Shown here: positions 1 through 6,724 of the stretch, piece after piece
Numbering within the stretch: the first letter of the stretch is position 1
Layout of the letters: each line of letters begins with the position of its first letter
Assembly (NCBI GenBank): GCA_016292545.1
Contig: JAEDIG010000114.1
Coordinates: forward strand, 1 to 8,012
Length of the DNA stretch: 8,012 bases
Direction: 5' to 3'
Source of the DNA: Bacteroidaceae bacterium
GTDB lineage: Bacteria; Bacteroidota; Bacteroidia; Bacteroidales; Bacteroidaceae
Notes under the pieces: model-generated
The model's database searches: none
The model's input: only the letters and a program-made list of their open reading frames with translations
What the model was told of the DNA's origin: nothing
Position numbers and translations under genes: made by a program

Positions 1-33
1 TTCTTTTTCTCGACCTATTAGCATGGTATCCAT
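1..33 (-). CDS. 5' end of a leftward gene, possibly an AAA-family ATP-binding protein (partial)
   Basis: Reading leftward from the ATG at 33-31, an open frame of 11 codons runs off the window edge and gives MDTMLIGREKE. A second in-frame ATG lies at 24-22 (MLIGREKE). A promoter match sits just upstream at 52-81, which is the main reason to believe this is a real gene start. The stretch 'IGREKE' directly after the start resembles the N-terminus of a Bacteroidota family of AAA ATP-binding proteins (archaeal-ATPase-like, often with a DUF234 C-terminus), which commonly begin with an I-G-R-x-x-E motif ahead of the Walker A loop. That family assignment is recalled from a very short match and is weak; no Walker motif is inside the window. 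The gene is separated from gdhA by a terminator, so it is probably transcribed independently. Confidence 0.45.
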   Translation of the reverse strand, partial: MDTMLIGREKE

Positions 34-51
34 GAATTTTGATTCACGCCA

Positions 52-81
52 CAAAGGTAATACTATTTCGGGAGAAAACAA
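52..81 (-). promoter_or_regulatory. Bacteroidota-type promoter for the leftward gene at the window edge
   Basis: On the minus strand a TTG box (81-79) is followed after 19 bases by TACCTTTG (59-52). This fits the Bacteroidota sigma consensus of TTTG, about 19-21 bases, then TAnnTTTG, with one mismatch in the -33 box. Transcription would start near 45-47, leaving a leader of only about 12-14 bases before the ATG at 33. Confidence 0.55.
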
Positions 82-160
82 GCGGAAAGTATGTAAAATA
101 ATCAGATTCCGCTGATTTATTAACGAATTTCAATCCTGCATATCATTTTATGTTCTTGCG

Positions 161-214
161 CCCCAACTGGAAAAAAAATTTTCTCCAACTGGGCAGCAGG
201 ATTTTCCCAGTTGG
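161..214. repeat. Three copies of an 8-base CCAACTGG element around the terminator
   Basis: CCAACTGG occurs at 163-170 and 185-192 in direct orientation and as its reverse complement CCAGTTGG at 207-214. The last two form the terminator stem. The first lies just past the T-tract and could pair with the 207-214 copy instead, giving an alternative, larger-looped hairpin. Whether this is a functional switch or a chance duplication cannot be told from one locus. Confidence 0.6.
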
Positions 215-220
215 AGAAAA
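171..220 (-). terminator. Intrinsic terminator downstream of gdhA
   Basis: Two 15-base arms, 206-220 and 179-193, are perfect reverse complements (core CTCCAACTGGG / CCCAGTTGGAG flanked by T4/A4) around a 12-base loop at 194-205. Read leftward, the stem is followed at once by eight T residues (plus-strand A8 at 171-178). This is a textbook Rho-independent terminator for the minus strand, beginning about 22 bases after the gdhA stop codon. There is no T-run on the plus-strand side, so it should act in one direction only. It also shields the leftward gene at 1-33 from read-through. Confidence 0.88.
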
Positions 221-241
221 AAGTATCTCTCTAGGCCAGCA

Positions 242-1579
242 TCACACAATGCCCTGTGCCATCATTGCCTTGGCCACCTTCATGAAACCGGCAATGTTGG
301 CCCCCTTCACATAGTCGACATACCCGTCGGGCTGCTTGCCGTAGTGGGTGCACTGCTGGTGTATGTCGTGCATGATGCGGTGCAGTTTCTCATCCACCTC
401 TGCCTCGCTCCACAGCAGACGCATGGCATTCTGGGTCATTTCCAGACCCGAGGTAGCCACACCGCCTGCGTTCACAGCCTTGCCGGGCGCAAACAGCTGG
501 CGGGCCGCCACAAACTTTTCGGCGGCCTCGGCGGTGCATCCCATGTTCGACACCTCGGCCACGCACAACGTATTGTTGGCTATCAGCATGTCGGCATCCT
601 CGCCGTTCAGCTCGTTCTGTGTGGCGCAGGGCAGGGCAATGTCGCACTTCACCTCCCAGGGTTTTCTGCCGGGGATGAACATGGAGCCGGGGAACTCGTC
701 GGCATACGGCGCACAGATGTCGTTGCCGCTGGCGCGCAGTTCCAGCATGTAGGCAATCTTCTCCTCATCCAAGCCTGCAGGGTCATGGATATAGCCGTCG
801 GGGCCTGAGATGGTGACAACCTTTGCCCCCAGTTCGGTGGCCTTCTTGGCTGCGCCCCATGCCACATTGCCGAAGCCACTGATGGCCACAGTCTTCCCCT
901 CCAGCGAATGGCCGTGCGTCTGAAGCATCTCGCGCACGAAATAGAGTGCGCCATAACCGGTAGCCTCCGGACGGATGCGTGATCCTCCCCATTCAAGTCC
1001 CTTGCCCGTGAGCATTCCGCTCCACTGGTGGGTGAGCTTCTTGTACATCCCGAAGAGATAACCTATCTCACGTGCACCCACACCGATGTCGCCCGCAGGG
1101 ATGTCCTCGTCGGGACCTATGAAACGATACAATTCTGTCATGAACGATTGGCAGAAGCGCATCACCTCCTGGTCGCTGCGTCCGCGGATGGAGAAGTCGG
1201 AGCCACCCTTTCCACCGCCCATGGGCAAGGTGGTGAGTGCATTCTTGAATGTCTGCTCAAATCCCAGGAACTTGAGGATGCTCAGATTGACAGAGGGATG
1301 GAAACGCAGTCCGCCCTTGTAGGGGCCGATGGCACTGTTGAACTGCACACGGTAGCCGATGTTCACATGAACCTCACCCTTGTCGTCCACCCAGGGCACA
1401 CGGAATGTGATGACACGCTCGGGTTCCACGATGCGTTCAATCAGTTTTGCCTTCTCGAACTCGGGATGCTGGTTATACACATCCTGCACAGAGATGAGCA
1501 CTTCTCTCACTGCCTGCAAGTATTCTGTTTCTCCAGGATGCTTACGCTGCAAGTCTTGCATGATTTTTTCAACTTCCAT
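242..1579 (-). CDS. gdhA: Glutamate dehydrogenase (hexameric, NAD(P)-dependent)
   Basis: This enzyme catalyses reversible reductive amination of 2-oxoglutarate with ammonia to glutamate in the cytoplasm, the link between carbon and nitrogen metabolism. The 445-residue protein has the usual length of bacterial hexameric GDH. Visible motifs in order are the substrate-binding GPYKGGLRFHP (86-95, Lys88), the catalytic GGGKGGSDF (121-129, Lys124), the AGDIGVG segment with the catalytic Asp164, and the Rossmann glycine motif SGFGNVA (234-240) of the nucleotide-binding domain. I chose the ATG at 1579 because homologues start there; the frame stays open upstream to an ATG at 1633, but those 18 residues are low in complexity (NNNNT) and cross a hairpin. 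The leader is A/T-rich with no Shine-Dalgarno, as is normal in Bacteroidota. Cofactor preference (NADP, or dual as reported for some Bacteroides GDH) cannot be settled by eye. It is the last gene of a possible three-gene unit and is followed by a strong terminator. Confidence 0.96.
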   Translation of the reverse strand: MEVEKIMQDLQRKHPGETEYLQAVREVLISVQDVYNQHPEFEKAKLIERIVEPERVITFRVPWVDDKGEVHVNIGYRVQFNSAIGPYKGGLRFHPSVNLSILKFLGFEQTFKNALTTLPMGGGKGGSDFSIRGRSDQEVMRFCQSFMTELYRFIGPDEDIPAGDIGVGAREIGYLFGMYKKLTHQWSGMLTGKGLEWGGSRIRPEATGYGALYFVREMLQTHGHSLEGKTVAISGFGNVAWGAAKKATELGAKVVTISGPDGYIHDPAGLDEEKIAYMLELRASGNDICAPYADEFPGSMFIPGRKPWEVKCDIALPCATQNELNGEDADMLIANNTLCVAEVSNMGCTAEAAEKFVAARQLFAPGKAVNAGGVATSGLEMTQNAMRLLWSEAEVDEKLHRIMHDIHQQCTHYGKQPDGYVDYVKGANIAGFMKVAKAMMAQGIV

Positions 1580-1604
1580 AGTATTATTATTATTTAAATG
1601 ATTG

Positions 1605-1636
1605 CCCGTGCCGTGGGCGTGAAACCCAGGCACGGG
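1605..1636 (-). promoter_or_regulatory. GC-rich hairpin in the gap before gdhA
   Basis: CCCGTGCC (1605-1612) pairs perfectly with GGCACGGG (1629-1636), and the inner TGGG (1614-1617) pairs with CCCA (1625-1628) with a single bulged base at 1613, giving a 12-pair stem and a 7-base loop. It ends about 25 bases before the gdhA ATG and begins about 30 bases after the transporter stop. No T-tract follows in the leftward direction, so it does not look like an ordinary intrinsic terminator. It could stabilise a processed 3' end, tune read-through into gdhA, or sit in the gdhA leader; no consensus promoter was seen in the gap. Confidence 0.5.
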
Positions 1637-1665
1637 GAAATTTCAGGTTCTTGTGTCGATGTCCT

Positions 1666-3402
1666 CTACACGCTACACAGCAGCAGGATGATGAGCTGCG
1701 CCGTGAGGATGCGCAGGAACATGCTCAGAGGGTACACGGTGCTGTAGCCCACGGCAGGCGCATCGTTGCCCGCCGTCTGGTTGGCAAAGGCCAGCGCAGG
1801 GGGGTCGGTGGTACTACCTGCTATCAAACCCATGAGCGTAAAATAGTTGGTCTTGTAATAGATGCGGCCGATGGTGCCCACGATGAGCAGGGGAATCACA
1901 GTGATCAGGAATCCACACCACACATAGGTGAGTCCGTCGCCTGCCACCACCGTATCTACGAAGGTGGCACCCGCCTTGATGCCCACACTGGCCAGGAACA
2001 GGGCAAGGCCAATCTCACGCAGCATCAGGTTGGCGCTCGTGGTGGTATAGGCCACCAGTTTTGCCTTGTAGCCGAAACGGCCAATCAGGATGGCGATGAT
2101 GAGAGGACCGCCTGCCAGACCCAGCTTCACGGGAGTGGGCACACCGGGAATGGCAATGGGCAGCGACCCGAAGATGATGCCAATCACAATGCCCACAAAG
2201 ATGGTGGCCAGGTTGGGATGGTCGAGGCTCTTCACGGAGTTTCCCATCATATTGGCCACACGGTCAACGGCATCCTCGGGACCCACCACCACAATCTTGT
2301 CGCCCACCTGCATGCGCAGGTTGCGGTCGGCATAGAGGTTGGTGCCCGAGCGGCGTATGCGGGTTACGTTCACGCCATACACACTGCTGAAGTGGAGCGA
2401 CCCGAAGGTTTTTCCGTTCATCGAGGGCTGGGTGACAAGGATGTGCTTGCTCACCAGAGGCACGTCCTGCTCCTCCCATTCCACCTCACACACCGGACCG
2501 ATGAAGGCTATGATGGCCTCGGCATCGTCTTCGGCACACACGATGAACATCTTGTCGCCCTGATGGATGATGGTGTTGCGGTTGGGGATGCTCACGTGGC
2601 CGTCCTGCAGGATGCGCGACACCACGAAGTCGCGCCCCAGGAACTGGCTCACTTGCATCAGCGTGCGGCCGTCGAGCGAGCGGTTCTCGGCGATAAGCGT
2701 CATCTTGTGCGGCTTGGCATGGGGGTTCTCGGCCTGCTCACGAGCCAGCTGTTCCTCCTCTTTCTTCAGGCTGATGCCGCAGATGAAGCGGAGAGCGATG
2801 GTGGCTCCGATGATTCCAATCACACCCAGCGGATAGGCACAGGCATAGCCGTTGGCAATGGCAGGCGCATTGGCCCCGAAGATTTGGCTGCAAGCCTCGT
2901 TGGCTGCACCAAGGCCGGGCGTATTGGTGATGGCTCCGCAGAGCACGCCCACCATCATGGCCAGATTGTAGGAGTTCTTGCCCGCCAGGCTTCCGCCCTC
3001 ATAGAAAACGATGAAGAACAGGGCGATGCAACAGACCACATTGAGCAGGATGATGCCCATGGCCAACAGGTTCATGCGGATGCCGCCCTCCTTGAAGCTC
3101 TCAAAGAAGCCCGGACCCACCTGCAGGCCGATGCAGTAGACAAAGAGGATAAGCCCGAAGTCCTGCACGAAACCCAGCACATTGAGCGGACAAGCATAGG
3201 TGACACCGCCCGGCGACATGCCGAAATAGTTGTAGAGATGGCCGGCCAGAATACCGGCAAAGAGCACAAAGGTGACACCCAGCGAGATGCCGAACATCTT
3301 GATGCGCCCCAGGCCGATGCCCACGGAAATCACCAGCGCAAAGAGCACGATGATGTGTGCAATCGACTCGGTGTTGACAAAGAGATTTTGCAACCAATCC
3401 AT
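1666..3402 (-). CDS. AspT/YidE/YbjL-family membrane transporter with paired TrkA-C (RCK_C) domains
   Basis: This is a 578-residue inner-membrane protein with two homologous hydrophobic halves around a soluble centre. The N-terminal half (about 14-208) has several membrane segments and the motif GAITNTPGLGAA (156-167). The C-terminal half (about 397-577) repeats it as GSTTDPPALAFA (529-540). A second pair of matching stretches, DFGLILFVYCIGLQVG (81-96) and EIGLALFLASVGIKAG (463-478), also shows the internal duplication. The middle (about 234-306 and 316-390) carries two TrkA-C-like regulatory domains. This layout defines the AspT/YidE/YbjL antiporter-duplication family, whose best-known member exchanges aspartate for alanine. 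The substrate here is not known; dicarboxylate, acidic amino acid or another small organic anion are all possible. It lies 48 bases downstream of the lyase and 86 upstream of gdhA on the same strand, which favours a role in amino-acid metabolism by inference only. The start is set by the ATG at 3402, giving a normal N-terminus. Confidence 0.9.
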   Translation of the reverse strand: MDWLQNLFVNTESIAHIIVLFALVISVGIGLGRIKMFGISLGVTFVLFAGILAGHLYNYFGMSPGGVTYACPLNVLGFVQDFGLILFVYCIGLQVGPGFFESFKEGGIRMNLLAMGIILLNVVCCIALFFIVFYEGGSLAGKNSYNLAMMVGVLCGAITNTPGLGAANEACSQIFGANAPAIANGYACAYPLGVIGIIGATIALRFICGISLKKEEEQLAREQAENPHAKPHKMTLIAENRSLDGRTLMQVSQFLGRDFVVSRILQDGHVSIPNRNTIIHQGDKMFIVCAEDDAEAIIAFIGPVCEVEWEEQDVPLVSKHILVTQPSMNGKTFGSLHFSSVYGVNVTRIRRSGTNLYADRNLRMQVGDKIVVVGPEDAVDRVANMMGNSVKSLDHPNLATIFVGIVIGIIFGSLPIAIPGVPTPVKLGLAGGPLIIAILIGRFGYKAKLVAYTTTSANLMLREIGLALFLASVGIKAGATFVDTVVAGDGLTYVWCGFLITVIPLLIVGTIGRIYYKTNYFTLMGLIAGSTTDPPALAFANQTAGNDAPAVGYSTVYPLSMFLRILTAQLIILLLCSV

Positions 3403-3450
3403 AATAGCGTAATGTTGTTTAGCGAACTATATTAATTAATAATGTCTCTT

Positions 3451-4629
3451 TCAGTCGCCGAAGGCCGCACGCATCTTTTCAAGGCCTTCCATGAGCAGCT
3501 CGCGGGTGGTGCCCACGTTCATGCGCATGAAGCCCCCGCCTCCCGTGCCGAACATCCGGCCGTCGTTGAGGGCCAGACCTGCCTTGACAAAGGCATCGCC
3601 CAGCTGGGCCGAAGGGATGTTCAGGTCGCGGCAGTCGAGCCACACCAGGAACGAGGCCTCCGGACGGATGGGGTGAATGCGGGAAATGTGCCTGCTGCAA
3701 TAGTCCTCCACCGCGAGGATGTTCTCCTCTATTGTCCTCAGCATCTGCCTGCGCCAGGGTTCGCCCTTGCGGTAGCAGGCGATGGTGGCCAGAGGGGCCA
3801 GCATATTGGGGTCGTTGAACTCATTGGCCTCCAGCCAGCCGTAGAACTTGGTGCGCAACGCATCGTTGGGCACGATGGCATAGGAGGTGACAATGCCGGG
3901 GATATTGAACACCTTGGACGGAGCACCGAAGGTGATGCTGTGGGCAGCGGCTTCGGGGCTCACCGTGGCGTAGGGGATGTGCTTGTGGCCCCACAGGCAC
4001 ATGTCGCAATGAATCTCGTCGCTTATCACCAGCAGGTGGTGTGCCTCGCACACCTGTGCCAGCCGTTGCAGCGTTTCCCTGCTCCATGTCAGTCCGGCCG
4101 GATTATGAGGATTGCTCAGGATGAGGAGCTTGCACCGCTCGTCACACACCTGCTCCAGATTGTCGAAGTCCATCTCGTAGTGGCCGCGTGTGGTCTCGCG
4201 GAGCGGGTTATACACCACCTCCATGCCGTTCCCTTCGGGCACCATGCGGAAGGGATGATACACGGGCGGCTGGATGATGACCTTGTCCCCCGGTTGCAGG
4301 AAACGGTTGATGACCATGCCTATTCCCTTCACAATGCCCGGGATATAGGTTATCCATTCGGGCTTCACCTCCCACTGGTGGTGGGTCTGCATCCAGTCCA
4401 CGATGCTCGGCACATAGTCCTCGGGTTCCACACAATATCCCAGAATGGGATGGTTGAGCCTCTCCGCAATGGCCTCTCGCACACAGGCCGGCGAGGCGAA
4501 GTCCATGTCGGCCACCCACATGGGATGCAGCCGTTCACAGCCGAATCGTTCCTTCAGTTTGTCATACTTGAGACAGCCCGTGCCCCATCGGCTGATGGCC
4601 GCCTCAAATCCGTACGCTTCTGTTGTCAT
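3451..4629 (-). CDS. PatB/MalY-type PLP-dependent C-S lyase (putative cystathionine beta-lyase)
   Basis: This is a 392-residue cytoplasmic fold-type I PLP enzyme, matching the roughly 390-residue length of the MalY/PatB family. These proteins cleave cystathionine or cysteine-type substrates to a thiol, pyruvate and ammonia. Visible signature elements are PMWVADMDF (36-44), the PPVYHPF cofactor region (121-127, Tyr124), SNPHNPAG (172-179, Asn176), SDEIHCDM with the PLP-ring Asp204, GAPSKVFNIPG with the Schiff-base Lys239, and Arg369 in GFMRMNVG for the substrate carboxylate. All key residues are present, so it should be active. It is often annotated simply as class I/II aminotransferase; PatB-like lyase is more specific because of the WVADMDF and SDEIHCD motifs. 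It is the first gene of the leftward cluster and is divergent from mutA. A -7-like TAACTTTG lies 22 bases upstream of the start at 4629. E. coli MalY also represses the maltose system, but nothing here points to that. Confidence 0.9.
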   Translation of the reverse strand: MTTEAYGFEAAISRWGTGCLKYDKLKERFGCERLHPMWVADMDFASPACVREAIAERLNHPILGYCVEPEDYVPSIVDWMQTHHQWEVKPEWITYIPGIVKGIGMVINRFLQPGDKVIIQPPVYHPFRMVPEGNGMEVVYNPLRETTRGHYEMDFDNLEQVCDERCKLLILSNPHNPAGLTWSRETLQRLAQVCEAHHLLVISDEIHCDMCLWGHKHIPYATVSPEAAAHSITFGAPSKVFNIPGIVTSYAIVPNDALRTKFYGWLEANEFNDPNMLAPLATIACYRKGEPWRRQMLRTIEENILAVEDYCSRHISRIHPIRPEASFLVWLDCRDLNIPSAQLGDAFVKAGLALNDGRMFGTGGGGFMRMNVGTTRELLMEGLEKMRAAFGD

Positions 4630-4651
4630 AGTGTTTTCTGTTTTTACGACA

Positions 4652-4659
4652 CAAAGTTA
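4652..4659 (-). promoter_or_regulatory. Probable -7 box for the leftward lyase-transporter-gdhA cluster
   Basis: The minus strand reads TAACTTTG here, a full match to the Bacteroidota -7 consensus TAnnTTTG. No TTTG is present at the -33 distance, so the promoter is incomplete by consensus. Transcription would begin near 4645, giving a leader of about 16 bases before the ATG at 4629. Confidence 0.5.
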
Positions 4660-4741
4660 TGAATTTATCTGCTTTTTATGACCACTCTTTCCGAAAAAAA
4701 GATAATTAAAGGCGTTTCTGGTGCTATTTTTGGAAATATTT

Positions 4742-4772
4742 TTTGAGATAATGAGAAAAATGGCTAATTTTG
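4742..4772 (+). promoter_or_regulatory. Bacteroidota-type promoter for mutAB
   Basis: TTTG (4742-4745) and TAATTTTG (4765-4772) are separated by exactly 19 bases, matching both consensus boxes. The predicted start near 4778-4780 leaves a leader of about 70 bases ahead of mutA. Another -7-like TATTTTTG lies at 4725-4732 but lacks a -33 box. The leader is rich in A and C, very poor in G from 4786 on, and has no Shine-Dalgarno. Confidence 0.7.
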
Positions 4773-4850
4773 CTTGGAATTAACGCATAAAAACAACTCA
4801 ACACGCATACGATACAACACTATATAAAACACAACTCAATTACAAAAATC

Positions 4851-6707
4851 ATGGCAGATAACAAAGAAAAACTGTTTTCTGATTTCACGGCCCCTTCCGC
4901 CCAGGAATGGAGGGACAAGATTGAGGTAGACCTCAAGGGAGCCGACTATCAGAAGAAAATGGTGTGGAGGACCAACGAAGGGTTCAGCATGGAACCGTTC
5001 TACCGCAAGGAGGATGTGGACAAACTTCCCCTGGTGAACGCCCTGCCCGGAGAGTTCCCCTATGTACGTGGCAACAAGGCCGCCGACAATGCATGGCACG
5101 TCCGTCAGGACATCAAGTGCGGCTGTCCCAAGGAGGCCAATGCCAAGGCGCTGGACATCCTGGACAAGGGTGTGGACAGCCTCGGCTTCTGCATCCCCGC
5201 AGACAAGCTCAGCGCCGAATACATCGAGCAGTTGCTCGATGGCATCTATGTGGAATGTGTGGAACTGAACTTCCACACCTGTCAGCGCCATTCGCTGGAG
5301 CTGGCCCGCCTGCTGGATGCCTATTTCCGCGCCAAGGGTGCCGACCTCACCAAGATTGAAGGCAGCATCGCCTTCGACCCGCTCGAAAAACTGATTACCA
5401 AGGGTGTGGACCGCTCTGCCCTCTTGGCAGATGGCAAGCAGATTGTGGAAATCTTTGCCGAGTACCCCAACTTCCGCGCACTGGCCGTAAACGCCTTCAA
5501 GCTCACCGATGCAGGTGCCTACAGCTATCAGGATCTGGGCTATGCCCTGGCTTGGGGCAATGAATACCTCAGCAGCCTCACGGAGCTGGGTGTGGCTCCC
5601 GAAGCCGTAGCCAGCAACCTCAAGTTCAACCTTGGCATCAACGGCGTTTACTTCATGGAAATCGCCAAGTTGCGTGCCGCACGTATGCTTTGGGCACAGG
5701 TAGTGTCACAGTACACCGCCGACAAGGAGGCCGCAAAGATGCACGTGTGCGCCTACACGACTACCTACAACCAGACCATCTTCGACAGCTATGTCAACCT
5801 CCTGCGTTCCCAGACCGAAACGATGAGTGCTGCGCTGGGTGGTGTGGAGAGCATCGTGGTGCGTCCCTTCGACCTCCCCTATGAAACTCCCACCGAGTTT
5901 GCAGAGCGTATCGCCCGCAACCAGCAGCTGCTGCTCAAGGACGAGTGTCATTTCGACCGCATGGTCGATGTGGCCGGCGGTTCCTACTTCATCGAGGAAC
6001 TCACGGCTGCCCTGGCACAGCAGGCATGGAAGCTTTTCCTCGGTGTAGAGGAGGAAGGCGGTTTTCTGAAGGCTGCCCAGGCTGGCACCATCCAGACCGT
6101 CATCAACGACACCAACAAGGCACGCCATGCCAATGCAGGCAAGCGCAAGGAATTCCTGCTGGGCACCAACCAGTTCCCCAATTTCACCGAAAAGAGCGAG
6201 GGCAAGCAGCCCATGGCCTGCTGCTGCAGCGCATGCGGCGGTGGCAAACAGGGCGGCGACACCGTTGCCATCCAGCCCACTCGTCTGGCCAGCGACTTCG
6301 AGACCCTGCGCCTCACCACCGAACAGGCTCCCAAAACACCCGTTGCCTTCATGCTCACCATCGGCAATCTGGCCATGCGTCAGGCACGCGCACAGTTCAG
6401 CTGCAACTTCCTGGCCGCCGCCGGCTACAAGGTCATCGACAACCTGGGCTTCCCCACTGTGGAGGAAGGTGTGGACAAGGCCATCGAGGCAGGTGCCGAC
6501 ATCGTGGTCATCTGCTCCAGCGACGATGAATATGCCGAATATGCCATCCCGGCCTTCAAGTATCTCGACGGCCGCGCCATGTTCGTGGTTGCCGGCGCAC
6601 CCGCTTGCGCCGAAGACCTCAAGGCAGCCGGCATCGAGAACTTCATCCATGTGCGTGTAGACCAGTTGCAGACACTCAAAGCCTATAATCAGAAGTTGGG
6701 AATTTAA
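4851..6707 (+). CDS. mutA: Methylmalonyl-CoA mutase small (beta) subunit
   Basis: This is the non-catalytic partner of MutB in the heterodimeric adenosylcobalamin-dependent mutase that interconverts succinyl-CoA and (R)-methylmalonyl-CoA. The 618-residue length is typical of the small subunit. Residues about 15-440 form a degenerate mutase barrel: the large-subunit catalytic motifs (RPWTIRQY, GYHMQEAGA) are missing, but the general framework remains (MEIAKLRAARMLWAQV at 269-284, ERIARNQQLLL at 352-362, DVAGGSYFIEELT at 373-385). Residues about 495-618 form a cobalamin-domain fold without the DxHxxG base-off motif (TIGNLAMRQ at 503-511 stands in its place), as expected for this subunit. A cysteine cluster (C457, C458, C459, C462) lies in the linker between the two domains. 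The start ATG follows an in-frame stop at 4788-4790, so a longer product is unlikely. The stop is 17 bases before mutB, so the two are surely co-transcribed. Confidence 0.96.
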   Translation: MADNKEKLFSDFTAPSAQEWRDKIEVDLKGADYQKKMVWRTNEGFSMEPFYRKEDVDKLPLVNALPGEFPYVRGNKAADNAWHVRQDIKCGCPKEANAKALDILDKGVDSLGFCIPADKLSAEYIEQLLDGIYVECVELNFHTCQRHSLELARLLDAYFRAKGADLTKIEGSIAFDPLEKLITKGVDRSALLADGKQIVEIFAEYPNFRALAVNAFKLTDAGAYSYQDLGYALAWGNEYLSSLTELGVAPEAVASNLKFNLGINGVYFMEIAKLRAARMLWAQVVSQYTADKEAAKMHVCAYTTTYNQTIFDSYVNLLRSQTETMSAALGGVESIVVRPFDLPYETPTEFAERIARNQQLLLKDECHFDRMVDVAGGSYFIEELTAALAQQAWKLFLGVEEEGGFLKAAQAGTIQTVINDTNKARHANAGKRKEFLLGTNQFPNFTEKSEGKQPMACCCSACGGGKQGGDTVAIQPTRLASDFETLRLTTEQAPKTPVAFMLTIGNLAMRQARAQFSCNFLAAAGYKVIDNLGFPTVEEGVDKAIEAGADIVVICSSDDEYAEYAIPAFKYLDGRAMFVVAGAPACAEDLKAAGIENFIHVRVDQLQTLKAYNQKLGI

Positions 6708-6715
6708 AAAGGAGG
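6708..6715 (+). promoter_or_regulatory. Strong Shine-Dalgarno before mutB
   Basis: AAAGGAGG directly follows the mutA stop codon and ends 9 bases before the mutB ATG at 6725. This matches the anti-Shine-Dalgarno sequence closely, at good spacing. It is the only clear ribosome binding site of this kind among the starts in the window; Bacteroidota genes usually lack one. It fixes the mutB start. Confidence 0.8.
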
Positions 6716-6724
6716 ATTACGAAA

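Noticed and set aside
82..160. AT-rich stretch between the leftward promoter and the terminator, checked for a small gene
   Set aside because: No open frame with a plausible start and length was seen on either strand; it looks like plain intergenic DNA.
1580..1633. An 18-codon N-terminal extension of gdhA
   Set aside because: The extra residues include a run of four Asn, cross the leader hairpin and are not expected in the family; the ATG at 1579 gives the normal 445-residue length.
1651..3435. A 594-codon open frame on the plus strand opposite the transporter
   Set aside because: It mirrors the transporter almost exactly, its product is full of His, Gln, Gly and Asp without any recognisable domain, and the minus-strand protein has clear family motifs. 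It is a by-product of GC-rich codon use.
3403..3450. Possible promoter in the lyase-transporter gap, including the palindrome ATTAATTAAT (3431-3440)
   Set aside because: The gap is AT-rich but holds no TAnnTTTG on the minus strand; TATAGTTCG is a poor match. The palindrome is simple AT sequence.
3442..4662. A 406-codon plus-strand open frame opposite the PatB-like lyase
   Set aside because: The product is His/Ala/Gly-rich with no domain, and the opposite strand encodes a complete PLP enzyme with all catalytic residues.
5706..6650. A 314-codon minus-strand open frame inside mutA
   Set aside because: It lies wholly inside a well-supported gene, has a biased composition and shows no recognisable motif.
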